Shown: positions 1 to 6,529, numbered from the stretch's first letter. The stretch is DNA of 7,984 nucleotides from an uncultured Candidatus Melainabacteria bacterium (GCA_946186335.1 CAMHMW010000081.1:1-7984), one strand, 5' to 3'. Program-made: numbers and translations. The notes: generated by a model not told the origin, from the sequence alone.

Positions 1-123
1 TTTTTCAAATGCTTTGGAAAGATTCAACTTTTTTAAAATCCAGCCCAAAAGAAGCACCATAACTATAAAGTTAATGGTATTCGTATTTGCCAGATGTTTA
101 AATATTTCCATAAATTTTTCCAT
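1..123 (-). CDS. atpF: ATP synthase F0 subunit b, 5' fragment (cut by window edge)
   Basis: Only the first 41 codons lie in the window; the gene continues past position 1. The visible protein starts MEKFMEIFKHLANTNTINF and then has one hydrophobic segment (about residues 17-31, INFIVMVLLLGWIL) followed by a basic stretch. This is the usual N-terminal anchor of a b subunit, with the peripheral-stalk coiled coil expected downstream. The ATG lies 3 nt after the TAG stop of the preceding b' gene and I see no strong ribosome site, so translation is probably coupled. Its place as the second b-type gene after c matches the cyanobacterial order c, b', b. The b assignment rests on this position plus the anchor, because most of the protein is missing. 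Confidence 0.8.
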   Translation of the reverse strand, partial: MEKFMEIFKHLANTNTINFIVMVLLLGWILKKLNLSKAFEK

Positions 124-126
124 AGT

Positions 127-558
127 CTAGTCCGTTAACCCGCCGATAATTTTTTCTGTTACAGCCGCTATTAAATCATTCATAACGGTATTTTGAATAT
201 CGTCTTTTAATTGATTTTCTTTTAGTAAGAGTTCTTCTTTTCTGTTTTTAATATCATTTTTGGTGTTTTCTCTTGCCGTTCTGACTGCTTCTGCGGCTTT
301 TTCCTGAATTTGTGATACTTTTTGTTTGAAATCTTGTCTGCATACATCCTGAGTTTCTTTTATCTTTTGAGCATGTGTCTGTTTGTATTCTTCCGCCCTT
401 GCTTCAAACTCTTTTGAATCATTATTGTTGTTTTCGATATATTCATCTCTTTTTCTGATAATATTCAGAATTGGGGTGTAGAATATCGCATTCATTATCA
501 TAATGAACACCACAAAACTCAACATAGCAACTATAAATGTAGCATTAAAATCAAACAT
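127..558 (-). CDS. atpF2: ATP synthase F0 subunit b' (second b-type peripheral stalk subunit)
   Basis: The product has 143 residues. It begins MFDFNATF, has one membrane helix (about residues 6-27), then NAIFYTPI and RKRDEYI, and then a long, highly charged coiled coil to the C-terminus. The opening MFDF and the motif N-A-[IV]-F-Y-x-P followed by R-D-x-Y-I are characteristic of the b' subunit (atpG in cyanobacterial naming) rather than a bacterial homodimeric b. A b'/b heterodimer would form the peripheral stalk holding F1 to subunit a. The AAGGA ribosome site (565-569) overlaps the TAA stop of atpE, so the genes are translationally linked. Length and architecture are normal. The cyanobacterial name atpG is avoided as symbol because it also means the gamma subunit in other bacteria. 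Confidence 0.9.
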   Translation of the reverse strand: MFDFNATFIVAMLSFVVFIMIMNAIFYTPILNIIRKRDEYIENNNNDSKEFEARAEEYKQTHAQKIKETQDVCRQDFKQKVSQIQEKAAEAVRTARENTKNDIKNRKEELLLKENQLKDDIQNTVMNDLIAAVTEKIIGGLTD

Positions 559-567
559 ATCTTATCC

Positions 568-804
568 TTATTGGAAAATGAGCAACAATGCAACCAGTAA
601 TGCGTAAATAGCGGTAGCTTCCGCCAGACCTGCACCCAAAATGAAGTTTTTGAAAGCTTCGTCTTTAATTTCCGGCTGGCGTGCAATTGCATCCAAAACA
701 CCTTTTGTCGCTATACCTAAGCCTAAACCTCCGCCGATTGCACCGAAACCGATAGCAATACCTGCTCCCAATTTTGCCAAATCCAATGCTTGTTCTACTG
801 CCAT
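568..804 (-). CDS. atpE: ATP synthase F0 subunit c (proteolipid, proton-type)
   Basis: The product has 78 residues and is a two-helix hairpin of the rotor ring. Helix 1 carries the glycine-rich packing motif (about residues 19-30), the polar loop is A-R42-Q43-P44-E, and helix 2 carries the ion-binding carboxylate E62 in GLAEAT. Counting from the conserved Arg of the loop, the position of the sodium-ligand Gln (Q32 in Ilyobacter tartaricus) is L29, and the Ser after the key Glu is A63. The Na+ coordination set is therefore absent and proton coupling is the better reading; this is inferred from residues, not measured. AAGGAG lies at 812-816 upstream of the ATG. It sits between atpB (42 nt away) and the b' gene. 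Length is typical. Confidence 0.96.
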   Translation of the reverse strand: MAVEQALDLAKLGAGIAIGFGAIGGGLGLGIATKGVLDAIARQPEIKDEAFKNFILGAGLAEATAIYALLVALLLIFQ

Positions 805-846
805 AATTTTCTCCTTTATTTTGTAATAACGATTATTTTTGTGTTC

Positions 847-1536
847 TTATTCTTCCTGAATTGCCATTGAAATGTATGTTGTTGATAACAGCGTAAATAC
901 TAATGCCTGAATCAAGGCAACAAACAGTTCAAACAGCATAAAGGGCAACGGAACCAAAAACCACACAAGTCCGAGAATTGTCGACACAAGAATTTCTCCT
1001 GCAAATATGTTTGCAAAAAGTCGCAAAGCAAGAGAAAATGGTCTGACGAACAATTCCAGAGTATCAACAAGTGTGATAATTATACCGTCAATCGTAAATC
1101 CTTTAAAAAAGAACTTAAATCCGTTCTTTTTAACTCCGTAGAATATATAATAAATTGACACAACAATAGCCATTGCCGCCGTCATATTTATATCGTTGTT
1201 GGGGGATGCAAGTTCACCTTGTGTAAGATGAATAAGTTTCATCGGAAGTTGTCCGACCAAATTCGCAGTCAGAATAAATAAGAATAGTGTAAGAACAATT
1301 GCAATATGTTTTTGTGCATTTTCGTTACCCATGCTTGATTTCGTGATGTCGTTGAAATATTTAACTATTCCTTCTCCGACAAGTTGTAATTTATCGGGAA
1401 TCATTTCGAGTTTTCGTGTTGTAATCAATGCTATGATAATCAGTAAAAGCATAGAAAACCACATCGTAATCAGGGTATCCATATTAAATGATACCGAATG
1501 ACCGAATATATTGGCCGTATAAACCCAATGCTCCAT
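847..1536 (-). CDS. atpB: ATP synthase F0 subunit a
   Basis: The product has 229 residues and is a polytopic membrane protein, the stator half of the ion channel. It begins with an aqueous N-terminus including H13, has a helix at about 21-38, and later a conserved N-L-x-G-Q-L-P segment (92-98) and a PNNDIN loop (112-117). The diagnostic motif is RPFSLALRLFANIFAGE (165-181), where R172 corresponds to the essential Arg facing the c-ring carboxylate. Q210 in the last helix matches the conserved Gln of that helix. The protein is short but complete for the family. The ATG is preceded by a G-rich Shine-Dalgarno (1540-1546) and a probable promoter. It is the first gene of the operon here; no atpI/uncI gene precedes it. 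Confidence 0.96.
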   Translation of the reverse strand: MEHWVYTANIFGHSVSFNMDTLITMWFSMLLLIIIALITTRKLEMIPDKLQLVGEGIVKYFNDITKSSMGNENAQKHIAIVLTLFLFILTANLVGQLPMKLIHLTQGELASPNNDINMTAAMAIVVSIYYIFYGVKKNGFKFFFKGFTIDGIIITLVDTLELFVRPFSLALRLFANIFAGEILVSTILGLVWFLVPLPFMLFELFVALIQALVFTLLSTTYISMAIQEE

Positions 1537-1553
1537 ATTCCCCCTTCAAGTCT

Positions 1554-1581
1554 ATATTAGCATGAAAATATATTTACGCAA
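1554..1581 (-). promoter_or_regulatory. Probable promoter of the atp operon
   Basis: On the minus strand, TTGCGT (1576-1581) is followed after 16 nt by TAATAT (1554-1559), which is preceded by TGC (1560-1562) and so forms an extended -10. The predicted start lies only about 10-13 nt before the atpB ATG, leaving just enough leader for the Shine-Dalgarno. This is a motif match by eye in AT-rich DNA, so the exact start is uncertain. A promoter in this divergent gap is expected because atpB is the first gene on this strand. Confidence 0.45.
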
Positions 1582-1693
1582 TAATTTTTGATGTTGTAAC
1601 AAAAATTAATATATGCGTCTGTTTGTGAAATTTCTGTTCGAAAATTACGTTTATTAATACATAGGTCGGGAAAGAAAGTTTAAGGAGTTTATT

Positions 1694-1921
1694 ATGATAA
1701 TTAAAAGTTTGGGTTTCAAAGTTGCAAGATTTTTAGGTATTGGAGCATAAAATTCCAAATCAATCGGAGCAACTACAAAAGTTTTACAGGCATCATCAGG
1801 TGCAAAAAATGCAGTTAACGGAGTTCCGAATAAAATCTCAAGTGAAGAACTTACAAGGATTTTGGAAGATTATGATCACTCAAATCCGTTTTTAAGCAAT
1901 TTTTCATATTATTTGTGGTAA
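1694..1921 (+). pseudogene. Small ORF interrupted by an in-frame TAA (unknown function)
   Basis: An ATG at 1694 with a good Shine-Dalgarno (AAGGAG, 1682-1687, 6 nt away) opens a frame encoding MIIKSLGFKVARFLGIGA, then a TAA at 1748-1750. The same frame then stays open for 56 further codons to a TAA at 1919-1921, ending ...NPFLSNFSYYLW, directly before a strong terminator. Read through the stop, the product would be 75 residues: a short basic, hydrophobic N-terminus, a Ser/Ala/Lys-rich middle, an acidic helix (SSEELTRILEDY) and an aromatic C-terminus. The simplest reading is a small gene with a recent nonsense change (for example CAA or AAA to TAA), or a base error. Alternatively, only the 18-residue cationic peptide is made. 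No family is recognised. I saw no convincing promoter upstream. Confidence 0.5.
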
Positions 1922-1932
1922 AAATATAACGT

Positions 1933-1970
1933 AAAAAAAGACTGGCGGAAATTCCGTCAGTCTTTTTTTT
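1933..1970 (+). terminator. Intrinsic terminator
   Basis: An 11-bp stem has left arm 1939-1949 and right arm 1953-1963, including one G-T wobble, with a 3-nt loop. An A-tract precedes it and eight T's follow it (1963-1970). It lies 17 nt after the end of the interrupted small frame and before the birA promoter, so it would end transcription of the small gene. The flanking A-tract would allow activity on the minus strand too, but no minus-strand gene ends here. Confidence 0.9.
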
Positions 1971-2003
1971 ATTATTAATTAGTTGCCCCCTCCTTGTTTG
2001 TTA

Positions 2004-2009
2004 TATAAT
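2004..2009 (+). promoter_or_regulatory. Probable -10 element of the birA-oad operon promoter
   Basis: TATAAT is a perfect consensus -10, located 34 nt after the terminator and 33 nt before the birA ATG. The -35 is poor; the best candidate is TTGCCC (1983-1988) at a short 15-nt spacing. Placement between a terminator and the first gene of an operon supports the call. Confidence 0.5.
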
Positions 2010-2042
2010 AAAAATAATCGGTAAATTTTAATTTGAGGAAAA

Positions 2043-2762
2043 ATGAGAGAAGTAAGACTTGAGGAGATAAATTCTACGAATAACTATGCAAAGTTGAACA
2101 TAGATAACTTTGAAGATAAAACTGTTGTCTATGCTCTTCGTCAGACATCAGGACGGGGACGCCTGAGCAGAAAATGGGTTGATTTGGGCGAAGGGAATCT
2201 TTTCATGTCATTTGTTCTGAAACCCTCTGATAACTATAAGGATGTTTTTCCGAATCTAACTCAGTATTTGTCCGTTTGTCTTTCAAATGTTATTGAAAGG
2301 TACGGGCTTGAAGCTCAAATTAAATGGCCGAATGACGTTTTAATTAACGGCAAAAAAATAGCAGGGATACTCTCTGAATCAGTTGTCCAAGGCGGAATTT
2401 TTAAGGGTATTGTTCTTGGTATCGGGGTGAACTTGAATGCAAAACAATCTGATATTGATGGTATTCCCGACAAAATTGCAACGGCTTTAAATATTGAAAC
2501 AGGTAAAGATATTGATGCCGATGCGTTCAGAAAAGAACTTGTGAATGAATTTTTCTCAAATTATGAAAGATTTTTGGAAAACGGTTTTGAAATGATTAAG
2601 CATGCTTACATTTCCAAAAACTGTTTTCTTGATAAAGAGTTAAATATTCAGGTATTTAACGAAATAAAAAACGGGCTTGCAAAATCTGTAAATGACAGGG
2701 GTGAACTCGTTTTGCAAAAGGATAATAAAGAATTTGTACTTACAATAGGAGATATATTATGA
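2043..2762 (+). CDS. birA: Biotin--[carboxyl carrier protein] ligase (monofunctional BirA)
   Basis: The product has 239 residues. It makes biotinyl-AMP and transfers biotin to the lysine of a carrier domain. The catalytic core starts almost at residue 1 (INSTNNYA, 9-16). The adenylate-binding glycine loop is SGRGRLSRKW (36-45). KWPNDVLINGKKIAGIL (94-110) carries the lysine expected to contact biotin and ATP, and GIGVNLN (126-132) follows. A small C-terminal domain ends the protein. There is no N-terminal winged helix, so this is a class I enzyme and not the bifunctional repressor type. It starts after GAGG (2035-2038). Its TGA stop overlaps the ATG of the next gene (ATGA), and the operon contains a biotinylated subunit, its likely main substrate. 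Confidence 0.95.
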   Translation: MREVRLEEINSTNNYAKLNIDNFEDKTVVYALRQTSGRGRLSRKWVDLGEGNLFMSFVLKPSDNYKDVFPNLTQYLSVCLSNVIERYGLEAQIKWPNDVLINGKKIAGILSESVVQGGIFKGIVLGIGVNLNAKQSDIDGIPDKIATALNIETGKDIDADAFRKELVNEFFSNYERFLENGFEMIKHAYISKNCFLDKELNIQVFNEIKNGLAKSVNDRGELVLQKDNKEFVLTIGDIL

Positions 2763-3004
2763 ACAACGGAATGTTAGAAAACGGGTTGATATTACTCGTT
2801 ATGGGCATGGGGTTTGTCCTCTGCTTTTTAACAATTTTGATATTCTCAATGATGGTAATGTCCAAAATTGTATTGTGGCTTAATAAAATTTTCCCCGAAG
2901 CCGTGGAAGATGTAAAAACTGCCGCTAAGAAGGTTTCATCAAATGTTGACGAAGCCATTGCTGTTGCAATTGCCGCGATTATGGCAAGAAAAGCGAATAA
3001 ATAA
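2759..3004 (+). CDS. oadG: Sodium-pump decarboxylase gamma subunit (OadG family)
   Basis: The product has 81 residues. One N-terminal membrane helix spans about 9-34 (GLILLVMGMGFVLCF...), with the G-M-G-x-V/F pattern typical of OadG. A hydrophilic linker follows, then an alanine-rich C-terminal helix (DEAIAVAIAAIMARK, about 64-78). In the family, gamma anchors the peripheral alpha subunit to the membrane beta subunit. The start overlaps the birA stop by 4 nt, with AGGAG at 2747-2751 inside the end of birA, so translation is coupled. Small, divergent gamma subunits are hard to place alone. The neighbouring alpha and beta genes make this call firm. The natural substrate depends on alpha. Confidence 0.88.
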   Translation: MNNGMLENGLILLVMGMGFVLCFLTILIFSMMVMSKIVLWLNKIFPEAVEDVKTAAKKVSSNVDEAIAVAIAAIMARKANK

Positions 3005-3037
3005 TTATCAAAAGAACTAATATGAAAGGATAGATAT

Positions 3038-4828
3038 ATGAGCAAAAAACTTATTAAAGTCATGGATACCTCATTCAGAGATGGTTTCCAGTCGGTCTAC
3101 GGGGCGAGAGTTTTTGTTGACGACTTTCTTCCCGCACTAAAATCTGCCGTTGAAGCAGGTATAAAGCACTTTGAAGTTGCAGGCGGAGCAAGATTTCAAT
3201 CTCCGATTTTCTATTGCAACGAAAATGCTTTTGAAACAATGGATAAAATCAGAGAAGCTGTCGGTCCTGATATTAACCTTCAATCTCTTTCAAGAGGGGT
3301 TAATGTCGTAGGTTTGGATTCTCAACCCAGAGATGTTATTGATTTACACGCAAAAATGTTTAAAAAACACGGTGTTACTACCGTTCGTAACTTTGATGCA
3401 CTTAATGATGTAAATAACCTTTTATATTCAAGTCAGTGTATTAAAAAACACGGTTTAAGACACGAAGTTACGATTACCATGATGGAATTGCCAATCGGCT
3501 GCGAAGGTGCGCATGATGTTGCATTCTATGAAAGAGTGCTTCGTTCAATTCTTGATGCGGGTATTGAGTTTGACTCTCTGGCATTTAAGGATGCTTCCGG
3601 AACATCAGCACCGCATAAAGTGTTTGAAACAGTAAAAAGAACAAGAGAAATTTTAGGTCCTGATGCTGATATTCGTTTCCATTCTCACGAAACAGCGGGA
3701 ACCGGCTTGTCAGCATACCTTGCAGCATTGGAAGGCGGAGCAAATTGTATTGACCTTTCAATGAAACCCGTATCGGGCGGAACAGCTCAGCCTGACATCG
3801 TTTCTATGTGGCATGCACTCAAAGGCACAGAATATGATTTGGGTATTGATGTTGAAAAAATTCTTGAAACGGAAGAAATTTTCAAAGAATGTATGAAGGA
3901 TTATTTCTTGCCGCCTGAGGCTTTGGCTGTTAATCCTCAGATTATTCAGTCACCCCTGCCCGGTGGTGCTTTAACCGCTAATACTCAAATGTTAAGAGAT
4001 AACAATTTGATGAGTAAATATCCCGAGGTTGTTGCAGCAATGAAAGAAGTTGTTGAAAAAGGCGGTTTCGGAACATCTGTTACTCCTGTTTCTCAATTCT
4101 ATTTCCAACAGGCATTTAATAACGTAATGTTTGGCAAATGGAAGAAAATTGCAGAAGGTTACGGTAAAATGGTTCTCGGATATTTTGGTAAAACGCCTTG
4201 CGAACCGGATGCCGAAATCGTTAAAATTGCAGCTGAACAACTTGAGTTGCAGCCGACAACAGAAACCGTTGTTGACCTGAACGACAAAGACCCGAACAAA
4301 GGGCTTGCAGTTGCTCAGAAACGACTTGAAGAAGCAGGTTTGCCCGTTAATGATGAAAATCTGTTTATTTCGGCGGCTTGTAAGGAAAAAGGGATCTTAT
4401 TCCTTCAGGGAAAAGGTACAATCGGTGTTCGCAAGAATGAAGCAAAAGCGGATGCTCCTGTGGCATCTTCCGGTGCTTCAAACGGTTATACGGTAACTGT
4501 TAACGGCAAGAAATATGCTGTTGCATTGGAAGGCGGAAAGGCAACCGTTAACGGTAAACTTTATGATGTATCCGTAAAAGACGGTATTGAAGCCAAATCA
4601 ACCGGTTCGGGCGAAGGTACCCCGATTAAAGCGGCTTTACCTGGTAACGTGTTAAAAGTTTTGGTTTCAGAAGGCGATACAATAGCAGAAGGCGATGTTA
4701 TCGCTGTTGTTGAGGCTATGAAGATGGAAACAGAAATTAAATCACCTGTCGGCGGAACCGTTAAATCCGTTGAAATTGAGGTCGGAAACAAAGTTCAGAC
4801 AGGTCAGGTATTGGTAACTGTCGGATAG
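3038..4828 (+). CDS. oadA: Biotin-dependent decarboxylase alpha subunit (oxaloacetate decarboxylase / PycB-like carboxyltransferase with biotin domain)
   Basis: The product has 596 residues, a usual length. The carboxyltransferase barrel covers roughly 1-300 and a conserved C-terminal carboxylase region about 300-460. A linker and a biotinyl domain (about 525-596) follow, with EAMKMET and biotin acceptor K562. By position, D15 and Q18 (RDGFQS), R117, K184 (FKDASG), the metal ligands H215 and H217 (HSHETAG), and T349 (SVTPVSQ) match the metal-binding and catalytic residues known from pyruvate carboxylase and OadA. That favours oxaloacetate/pyruvate chemistry. The local motifs differ from classical OadA (RDGFQS for RDAHQS, EVAGGARF for ExWGGATF), as in a pycB-like group I recall from Epsilonproteobacteria. 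Another acyl substrate cannot be excluded. GAAAGGA (3024-3030) precedes the ATG. It lies between gamma and beta. Confidence 0.92.
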   Translation: MSKKLIKVMDTSFRDGFQSVYGARVFVDDFLPALKSAVEAGIKHFEVAGGARFQSPIFYCNENAFETMDKIREAVGPDINLQSLSRGVNVVGLDSQPRDVIDLHAKMFKKHGVTTVRNFDALNDVNNLLYSSQCIKKHGLRHEVTITMMELPIGCEGAHDVAFYERVLRSILDAGIEFDSLAFKDASGTSAPHKVFETVKRTREILGPDADIRFHSHETAGTGLSAYLAALEGGANCIDLSMKPVSGGTAQPDIVSMWHALKGTEYDLGIDVEKILETEEIFKECMKDYFLPPEALAVNPQIIQSPLPGGALTANTQMLRDNNLMSKYPEVVAAMKEVVEKGGFGTSVTPVSQFYFQQAFNNVMFGKWKKIAEGYGKMVLGYFGKTPCEPDAEIVKIAAEQLELQPTTETVVDLNDKDPNKGLAVAQKRLEEAGLPVNDENLFISAACKEKGILFLQGKGTIGVRKNEAKADAPVASSGASNGYTVTVNGKKYAVALEGGKATVNGKLYDVSVKDGIEAKSTGSGEGTPIKAALPGNVLKVLVSEGDTIAEGDVIAVVEAMKMETEIKSPVGGTVKSVEIEVGNKVQTGQVLVTVG

Positions 4829-4837
4829 GGGGCGCAG

Positions 4838-6043
4838 ATGATATTAAAAGAAGGTTTAATAGAACTGTGGCACTCCACAGGTATCTATAATATGATAGAT
4901 AAGGCTGACCCTGCCATAACAAATTTTGCGGAACAATTCCTGCATCAGTTCGGACACCCGATAATGCTGTTGATTTGTTTGTTTTTATTATGGCTTGGAA
5001 TTAAAAAACAATACGAACCGTTGCTGCTTGTTCCGATTGCGTTTGGTGGTTTGTTGTCAAACATTCCGTTAGCAGGAATAGCAGAACCTAACGGGTTTTT
5101 GGGAATAATTTATGAAGCAGGTATTCATAAAGGACTTTTCCCGTTGATAATTTTTATGGGTGTCGGTGCAATGACGGATTTCGGTCCGTTGATTGCTAAC
5201 CCGAAAACTGCACTTTTAGGAGGTGCCGCACAATTCGGTATCTTTGGAGCTTTACTTTTGGCACTCTGCTGTTTTGGATTTACATTACCGCAGGCTGGTG
5301 CTATCGGTATTATCGGCGGTGCTGACGGTCCGACATCAATATTTGTAACATCAAAACTTGCCCCCGAATTGCTTGGTGCAATTGCGGTTGCCGCATATTC
5401 ATATATGGCGCTTGTTCCTGTAATTCAGCCTCCGATTATGAAAGCGTTAACTACAAAAGAGGAACGTGTTATTCAGATGGAACAGTTGCGTTCGGTATCA
5501 AAAAGAGAGAAAATCGTATTCCCGTTAGTTGTATTGGGTTTATGTATAATTTTCCTTCCGGATGCTTGTCCTCTGGTTGGTATGCTCACATTCGGTAACT
5601 TGTGTAAAGAATGTGGTGTTGTGGACAGATTATCGGACACAATGCAAAATGCGTTAATTAATATTGTTACAATTATGCTTGGTTTGTCAGTCGGTTCAAA
5701 ACTTTCGGCTGAACAATTCCTGACAGTTCAGACATTGTTCATCCTTGTTTTGGGTATTATAGCATTCTCGTTTGCGACAGCAGGCGGTGTTTTAATGGCA
5801 AAACTTATGAACCTGTGCGAAATTATTTCTGCAAAAATTGCAGGCAGAGAACCTAAACTGATTAACCCGTTAATCGGTTCTGCCGGAGTTTCTGCCGTTC
5901 CTATGGCTGCCCGTGTATCTAATAAGGTAGGTTTGGAATTTAATTCACAAAACTATCTGTTAATGCACGCTATGGGGCCGAATGTCGCTGGTGTAATCGG
6001 TTCTGCCGTTGCGGCGGGAGTTCTTTTGGCACTTTGTCATTGA
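4838..6043 (+). CDS. oadB: Sodium-translocating decarboxylase beta subunit (OadB/GcdB/MmdB)
   Basis: The product has 401 residues and is a highly hydrophobic membrane protein that decarboxylates carboxybiotin and moves Na+ outward. Family motifs are intact: GAMTDFGPLIANP (110-122), GGADGPTSIF (160-169, D163), AYSYMALVPVIQPP (186-199, Y189), NPLIGSAGVSAVPMAAR (343-359) and LLMHAMGPNVAG. D163, Y189, N343, G347, S352 and R359 align in order and spacing with Klebsiella OadB D203, Y229, N373, G377, S382 and R389, residues shown by mutagenesis to matter for Na+ transport or catalysis. AGGGGG (4827-4832), overlapping the oadA stop, serves the ATG. Beta subunits of oxaloacetate, glutaconyl-CoA and methylmalonyl-CoA decarboxylases are alike, so this gene does not settle the substrate. 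Confidence 0.96.
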   Translation: MILKEGLIELWHSTGIYNMIDKADPAITNFAEQFLHQFGHPIMLLICLFLLWLGIKKQYEPLLLVPIAFGGLLSNIPLAGIAEPNGFLGIIYEAGIHKGLFPLIIFMGVGAMTDFGPLIANPKTALLGGAAQFGIFGALLLALCCFGFTLPQAGAIGIIGGADGPTSIFVTSKLAPELLGAIAVAAYSYMALVPVIQPPIMKALTTKEERVIQMEQLRSVSKREKIVFPLVVLGLCIIFLPDACPLVGMLTFGNLCKECGVVDRLSDTMQNALINIVTIMLGLSVGSKLSAEQFLTVQTLFILVLGIIAFSFATAGGVLMAKLMNLCEIISAKIAGREPKLINPLIGSAGVSAVPMAARVSNKVGLEFNSQNYLLMHAMGPNVAGVIGSAVAAGVLLALCH

Positions 6044-6057
6044 TAATCAGTAAGTAA

Positions 6058-6090
6058 TAAAAAAAGACCTTCGTTTTGAAGGTCTTTTTT
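6058..6090. terminator. Bidirectional intrinsic terminator between convergent genes
   Basis: A perfect 8-bp stem (6065-6072 with 6078-6085) has a 5-nt loop GTTTT. It is flanked by an A-tract on the left and six T's on the right, so a U-tract follows the hairpin on either strand. It would end both the birA-oad operon (stop at 6043) and the minus-strand gene whose stop is at 6100. Confidence 0.92.
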
Positions 6091-6099
6091 ATTTTGCGT

Positions 6100-6459
6100 T
6101 TATTTAACGATGCCCCAGAATTTTTTTGAACTTTCTCTTGTAAGATTTGCGAGATTATTTAATATTTCAAAGTATGCAAACCTGTCTTTAAATTCAACGT
6201 GGTTTGGATTTTCAATTTCAAGAAATTCCTGAACTCTTGTTTTGGGGTTGCGAGCAACCATATAATTTTTACCGTCTTTTTCTGCGAAACTTAAAACAAC
6301 CATTGTTGATTTGTCCATGCTGTTGATTGCTTTTGTCGCTTCTTCTGTTTGCTCATAAGCGTAGCGGTATGCCTGTTTTGAAAATTTATGTATTCTTGAA
6401 TCTCTTAAAAATATTGCTGCCTGAAATTGGGGGCTGTAACTGTTTACTCTAATGTCCAT
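6100..6459 (-). CDS. Conserved-looking small protein of unknown function, 119 aa
   Basis: I do not recognise a family. The product is soluble, with no signal peptide or membrane segment. The N-terminus carries NSYSPQFQAAIF (6-17). A helical stretch rich in Lys, Tyr and Glu follows (about 19-48), then two likely beta strands around a turn (MVVLSFAEKDGKNYMVARNP, about 53-72), and a C-terminal helical part ending KKFWGIVK. The start ATG has AAAGGA (6467-6472) at 7-nt spacing, which fixes it well. It is monocistronic: a probable promoter upstream and a terminator just after the stop. The N-terminal Y-x-x-x-F motif sits at the same residues as in the neighbouring helix-turn-helix protein. Base composition resembles its neighbours. 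Confidence 0.8.
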   Translation of the reverse strand: MDIRVNSYSPQFQAAIFLRDSRIHKFSKQAYRYAYEQTEEATKAINSMDKSTMVVLSFAEKDGKNYMVARNPKTRVQEFLEIENPNHVEFKDRFAYFEILNNLANLTRESSKKFWGIVK

Positions 6460-6495
6460 TTAGGGGTCCTTTCTGTCTTTTTCTTTTTAAAACCC

Positions 6496-6528
6496 GTAAA
6501 AATATTTTTTGCTGGGGTAAAAATATTT
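6496..6528. repeat. 12-bp direct repeat, 21-bp period
   Basis: GTAAAAATATTT occurs at 6496-6507 and again exactly at 6517-6528. The 21-bp step is two helical turns. Both copies lie in what would be the leader of the gene ending at 6100, just downstream of its probable promoter. They could be binding sites for a regulator. They could also be chance in AT-rich DNA, although the exact 12-bp match including the leading G makes chance less likely. Confidence 0.6.
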
Positions 6529-6529
6529 A

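Noticed and set aside
641..826. Plus-strand open frame opposite atpE
   Set aside because: Fully antisense to a conserved gene; its proline/alanine repeats mirror the glycine-rich c subunit codons.
1600..1690. Promoter for the interrupted small ORF
   Set aside because: TTGTGA at 1623-1628 has only a poor -10 at the right spacing (TACGTT, 1646-1651); not strong enough to annotate.
1986..1995. CCCCCTCCTT, resembling the anti-Shine-Dalgarno end of 16S rRNA
   Set aside because: It lies upstream of the TATAAT and after the terminator, so it is probably not in any abundant transcript; a short pyrimidine run is likely chance.
1537..2042. Riboswitch, tRNA, small structured RNA or CRISPR in the long intergenic region
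   Set aside because: Apart from the terminator no conserved fold, cloverleaf or repeat array could be recognised by eye.
2740..3063. Minus-strand open frame opposite oadG
   Set aside because: Antisense to a real gene, crosses gene boundaries and shows no recognisable protein features.
3992..4240. Open frames inside oadA in other frames (also 4305-4496 and 4561-4791)
   Set aside because: All overlap a conserved enzyme, with no ribosome site or family resemblance.
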